Assembly (NCBI GenBank): GCA_030613765.1
Contig: JAUWLI010000170.1
Location: 1-6,617, forward strand
Length of the DNA stretch: 6,617 nt
Source: Phycisphaerae bacterium
Lineage (GTDB): Bacteria > Planctomycetota > Phycisphaerae > Sedimentisphaerales > SG8-4
Reading direction: 5' to 3'
The first letter of the stretch is position 1, and each line of letters opens with the position of its first letter. Shown here in pieces: positions 6,488 to 6,617 of this stretch. The notes under the pieces were generated by a model that worked only from the letters and a program-made list of their open reading frames with translations, was not told the DNA's origin and searched no databases. The position numbers were made by a program, and so were the translations under genes.

Positions 6488-6503
6488 TGTAAAGCGCTTT
6501 ACA
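6488..6503. promoter_or_regulatory. Perfect 16-bp palindrome, LacI-family operator-like
   Basis: TGTAAAGCGCTTTACA is identical to its own reverse complement over 16 bases. The central GCGC flanked by TGTAA/TTACA arms resembles operators of LacI-family repressors (including CcpA cre sites). A second TGTAAA lies 20 bases upstream at 6468-6473. The gene it might control would be to the right of the window. The palindrome is certain; its function is inferred. Confidence 0.55.
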
Positions 6504-6511
6504 GGCACGTA

Positions 6512-6551
6512 AATCCTTTATTAATCGCAGATTACGCTGATTAAAGGGATT
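6512..6551. repeat. Imperfect inverted repeat ending in a short T run
   Basis: AATCCTTTATTAATC (6512-6526) can pair with GATTAAAGGGATT (6539-6551) as 8 pairs, a 2-base bulge and 5 pairs, with a 12-base loop, followed by T to 6555. The stem is AT-rich and weak, so terminator function is doubtful. Part of the arm is also explained by the CGCAGATTA tandem unit. Confidence 0.4.
6526..6543 (+). repeat. 9-bp tandem pair CGCAGATTA / CGCTGATTA
   Basis: Two adjacent 9-base units differ at one position (6526-6534 and 6535-6543). This is the first of three neighbouring mini-arrays with about the same period. Confidence 0.6.
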
Positions 6552-6558
6552 TTTTAAC

Positions 6559-6585
6559 CACGAAGCACACGAAGAGCACGAAGAA
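6559..6585 (+). repeat. CACGAAG tandem array, 9-bp period, three copies
   Basis: CACGAAG occurs at 6559-6565, 6568-6574 and 6577-6583, each followed by two variable bases (CA, AG, AA). The exact 9-base spacing is visible directly. The array is preceded by a TTTTTTAAC context. Confidence 0.75.
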
Positions 6586-6592
6586 AAATTAG

Positions 6593-6617
6593 ACAGGATA
6601 ACAGGATTAACAGAGAT
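6593..6617 (+). repeat. ACAGGATTA-type tandem array, running to the window edge
   Basis: ACAGGATA (6593-6600), ACAGGATTA (6601-6609) and ACAGAGAT (6610-6617) form a degenerate array with an 8-9 base period. It may continue past the right edge. Confidence 0.6.

Larger units (their letters stand above)
6146..6617. other. Repeat-rich region with no supported gene
   Basis: About 470 bases lie between the platform gene and the right edge. Neither strand offers a convincing gene. The only long open frame, on the minus strand at 6156-6461, has a biased Lys/Asn/Gln/Pro composition dictated by the AAAGCCAATT repeats it crosses. The region holds several short repeat families and a perfect palindrome, listed separately. 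No strong intrinsic terminator is evident just after the platform gene. Confidence 0.7.

Noticed and set aside
6498..6526. Possible promoter with TTTACA as a -35 box
   Set aside because: The best -10 candidate (TATTAA at 6519) is poor and spaced only 15 bases away. The TTTACA is already explained by the palindrome.
6526..6617. CRISPR array
   Set aside because: The units are only about 9 bp, directly adjacent and degenerate, without spacers of constant length or any cas gene.

Overview
The window is about 6.6 kb of moderate GC content. Six genes all lie on the plus strand, followed by about 470 bases with no convincing gene. The gene families, together with a tail of short dispersed repeats (the AATTGGCTTTG family, CACGAAG and ACAGGATTA units), suggest an uncultured planctomycete, probably of the Phycisphaerae/Sedimentisphaerales kind. 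That placement rests on remembered resemblance of the repeats and was not tested by a search.

Layout. Bases 1-530 hold the C-terminal ATPase part of a sensor histidine kinase cut by the left window edge. A 104-base spacer containing a small GC-rich hairpin follows. At 635-1030 is a stand-alone CheY-like receiver protein. At 1051-2751 is a 566-residue protein with an unassigned N-terminal region, a GAF domain and a full HD-GYP cyclic-di-GMP phosphodiesterase domain. Its stop codon overlaps the start of a 111-residue STAS (anti-sigma-factor antagonist type) protein at 2748-3083. At 3142-4875 is a GspE/PilB-family assembly ATPase with an MshEN-type N-terminal domain, and at 4904-6145 a GspF/PilC-family inner-membrane platform protein. 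Gaps between genes are 104, 20, -4, 58 and 28 bases with no clear internal terminator, so the six genes probably form one operon, or the end of one.

How they may work together (inference). The kinase and receiver would sense and relay a signal. The HD-GYP protein would lower cyclic-di-GMP. The STAS protein suggests a serine-phosphorylation partner switch, although its kinase is not in the window. The outputs are the ATPase and platform protein of a type IV pilus or type II secretion machine. MshEN domains are a known cyclic-di-GMP receptor fold, so an HD-GYP enzyme beside one is suggestive, but the binding motifs here are degenerate. The ATPase also carries Asn where the Walker A motif normally has Thr or Ser.

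The tail (6146-6617) is a patchwork of short repeats: a 7-bp tandem, six copies of an AATTGGCTTTG-like unit, a perfect 16-bp palindrome resembling a LacI-family operator, and three adjacent mini-arrays with a period of about 9 bp. A 101-codon open frame on the minus strand across this area looks like read-through of repeats, not a gene.
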